Source of the DNA: Bradyrhizobium sp. WBAH42
GTDB lineage: Bacteria > Pseudomonadota > Alphaproteobacteria > Rhizobiales > Xanthobacteraceae
Length of the DNA: 64,000 nt
NCBI RefSeq assembly: GCF_024585265.1
Contig: NZ_CP036533.1
Location: 1,807,001-1,871,000, forward strand
Direction: 5' to 3'
Shown: piece by piece, positions 62,385 through 64,000 of the stretch
Layout of the letters: each line of letters starts with the position of its first letter
Numbering within the stretch: position 1 is the stretch's first letter
Notes under the pieces: generated by a model
Databases searched by the model: none
What the model was told of the DNA's origin: nothing
The model's input: the letters and a program-made list of their open reading frames with translations, nothing else
Made by a program: the position numbers and the translations under genes

Positions 62385-62699
62385 CGGCTGCGGGTGCAGC
62401 TCGCGGACCTCGTGCTCTTCCCCCTCGGCCTTGCTCGGAAAATCCTGGGGGGCCGTCAGTGACGTCTGCTCGTTGAACAGTGCAAGAATGGCACGCGCGC
62501 CGTCGGCGAAGCTCGTCCCTTTGCTTACGTCCAATGCGCAGCAGCATGCTGCGCTCATCGGCTCCTGGTCGTCGACCACGGCCATGGCAGGCCCCCACCA
62601 CCAGGCAGGCGCGGGCGAACGCTCGTCCTCCGGCACGACATGCCAGCGGACGAACTCCTCCATCACGCGCTCGAATTCCAGGCGGGCAGCCTGATGCAT
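62358..62699 (-). CDS. Hypothetical protein
   Basis: 113 residues from the ATG at 62697-62699 (GGGAG about 9 nt upstream); an in-frame opening to 62870 would give 170 residues. Contains FERVMEEFVRWHVVPEDERSPAPAWWW and a triple Cys (AACCCALDV), with an acidic C-terminus. The last 27 bp overlap the 3' end of the convergent GGDEF-EAL gene. No family recognised; real but start uncertain. Confidence 0.6.
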   Translation of the reverse strand: MHQAARLEFERVMEEFVRWHVVPEDERSPAPAWWWGPAMAVVDDQEPMSAACCCALDVSKGTSFADGARAILALFNEQTSLTAPQDFPSKAEGEEHEVRELHPQPSDDSAFQP

Positions 62700-62923
62700 G
62701 TGGTCGATGCTCCCAGAATCGCGTCCGACGACGGGCCGACACGCCGACTTGATCGTCGCTTCGCTCGGAAAATTCGGTTCGTGCAACTGGGCCGAACCAT
62801 GCAGGTCGACGTCGTCGTCGACAATGCGGAACGCGCGGCTGTCGGCGATGCGCCGGCGCGGCCGCGACAATTCATTCTAGCCGCTCGAGGGCACGGCAAG
62901 CAAGCGATTGCAGCCGCGATTGC

Positions 62924-63916
62924 CTAACGCGGCCTGAACGGATGCGCCTTCTGGTGCCAGGCCCAGGCCGTGCGGACGACCGTCGGCAGGTCGGAGTGAC
63001 GCGGCACGAAGTTCAGCACCTTTCTCGCAGCAGAGGGATCGGCGACCAGAAAGGTGGGATCGCCGGCGCGGCGCGGCTTGACCGTGTGCGGCACCTCGCG
63101 CCCGGTCTCCTTCTTGATCGCGTCGAGGATCTCGCGCACGGAAAAACCGGAGCCGGTGCCGAGATTGAAGCTGCCGCCGGCATGGCCTTGTTCCAGAAGC
63201 TTCAAGGCCGCGACATGCGCGGCCGCAAGGTCCGTGACGTGGATGTAGTCGCGGATCGCGGTGCCGTCCGGCGTGTCGTAATCGTCGCCGAACACCGCGA
63301 AGTCGACATGGCCCTGAAGCGCCATCATTGCGCGCGGAATGAGGTGGGTCTCGTTGTCGCGCAGCTCGCCGATGCCGCCGGCCGGATCGGCGCCGCTGGC
63401 GTTGAAATAGCGCAGGCAGAACGCACCGAAGCCATAGGCCGTGCGGTAATCGGCGAGCATGCGCTCGATCATCAATTTCGATGCGCCGTAAGGATTGATC
63501 GGCGCGCAAGGAAAGTCTTCCGGCAGCGCCTTGGAATCGGCGTTGCCGTAGACGGCGCCGGTCGAGGAGAACACGATACGATGGCAGCCCGCGTTGCGCA
63601 TCGCCTGCAACAGCGACAGCGTGCCCTGGACGTTGTTGATGTAATATTTCTGCGGGTCGGTCATGGACTCCCCGACGAGGCTCGCCGCCGCGAAATGCAT
63701 CACCGCCGTGATCTTGTGGTCGGCGAAGGCGCGCGCCAGCGCCGCGCCGTCGAGCAGGTCGCCCGTCACCAGCGGGCCGGATACGAAGCTGCGATGACCC
63801 GTCGAGAGATTGTCATAAACGACGGGCTGATAGCCGGCGGCGGTCAATGCGCGGCAAGCATGCGAGCCAATATAGCCAGCGCCCCCGGTGACGAGGACGG
63901 TCGGTCGGTCAGTCAT
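62924..63916 (-). CDS. galE: UDP-glucose 4-epimerase
   Basis: 330 residues, extended SDR fold: GGAGYIGSH (11-19), Thr119 in SSTGAVYG, Tyr143-x3-Lys147 (NPYGASK), LRYFNASGADP and a late RAGDPTFLVADPSAARKVLNF, all hallmarks of GalE. It interconverts UDP-glucose and UDP-galactose for exopolysaccharide or LPS. The start codon is intact within the window; no operon partner is visible. Confidence 0.95.
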   Translation of the reverse strand: MTDRPTVLVTGGAGYIGSHACRALTAAGYQPVVYDNLSTGHRSFVSGPLVTGDLLDGAALARAFADHKITAVMHFAAASLVGESMTDPQKYYINNVQGTLSLLQAMRNAGCHRIVFSSTGAVYGNADSKALPEDFPCAPINPYGASKLMIERMLADYRTAYGFGAFCLRYFNASGADPAGGIGELRDNETHLIPRAMMALQGHVDFAVFGDDYDTPDGTAIRDYIHVTDLAAAHVAALKLLEQGHAGGSFNLGTGSGFSVREILDAIKKETGREVPHTVKPRRAGDPTFLVADPSAARKVLNFVPRHSDLPTVVRTAWAWHQKAHPFRPR

Positions 63917-64000
63917 ATCGTATTCTGCTCTTCTCTTAGCGGAGGGGGCGGTTGCGGCTGAAGAGAAGATAGAGCGCGCGGGGGTTGGTGGTCAAATAAC

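Overview
The window looks like chromosome of a Bradyrhizobium-type alphaproteobacterium (inference). It has high G+C with strong third-position G/C bias, which produces very long antisense shadow frames. The intergenic palindromic repeats (CGTCATTGCGAG, CCGGGGCG...GGAATGACG, CGTAGGGTGGGCAAAG, CTCTCCC...GGGAGAGG) match what I remember of Bradyrhizobium. Gene content is that of a soil generalist: many ABC transporters, acyl-CoA enzymes, short-chain dehydrogenases, glutathione S-transferases and one-component regulators. No IS element, integrase, prophage, CRISPR array or rRNA gene was seen.

Layout. 1-360: an initiator tRNA-fMet and its terminator. 379-6301: a NitT/TauT-type ABC operon with its own GntR regulator, divergent from a fumarylacetoacetate-hydrolase-family gene and a cyclase-family gene; together a probable uptake-plus-degradation unit. 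6658-10242: NmrA-like reductase, DUF899 protein, haloacetate-dehalogenase-like hydrolase and RidA protein. This stretch contains a decayed second copy of the tRNA 3' end plus terminator (7749-7819) and a repeated ECF-sigma-like promoter element. 10785-19764: OpgC-like acyltransferase, DUF2059 protein, acyl-CoA synthetase, AraC regulator, MFS transporter, zinc-ribbon MBL protein, MetX-like hydrolase and fatty acid desaturase. 19821-29391: a small His-rich secreted protein, two separate YafY/WYL-regulator plus GST modules, an enoyl-CoA hydratase, a MloK1-like cyclic-nucleotide-gated channel and a membrane-anchored TAXI protein.

29648-39008: a minus-strand aromatic/acyl-CoA set (branched-chain-type binding protein, 4HBA-CoA-type thioesterase, SDR, feruloyl-CoA-synthase-like ligase, crotonase) with a palindromic operator candidate at its head, followed by another SDR, an aldehyde dehydrogenase and an Old Yellow Enzyme. 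It plausibly handles phenylpropanoid-like acids. 39261-41532: a GFA-fold protein lacking the catalytic-zinc cysteines, and a benzoylformate-decarboxylase-like ThDP enzyme. 41647-49032: an FMN monooxygenase divergent from an M20 peptidase, a complete Glu/Asp-type ABC transporter (GltIJKL order) and a D-amino-acid-aminotransferase-like gene starting at TTG; probably amino-acid-derivative uptake and processing.

49167-53692: AhpD-like protein and an EmrAB-type efflux pair divergent from a LysR regulator. 53880-57937: a fused indolepyruvate ferredoxin oxidoreductase divergent from an Lrp/AsnC regulator. 58278-62384: a 1368-residue GGDEF-EAL protein with five tandem GAF-type units at an almost exact 182-residue period. 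62358-63916: a hypothetical gene and galE.

The most unusual signals are the tRNA-tail duplication, the ECF-like promoter repeat, the perfect 14-bp palindrome between the first WYL regulator and its GST gene, the GFA and MBL proteins with altered metal sites, and the five-fold GAF array. I did not find a clearly new defence or mobile system.
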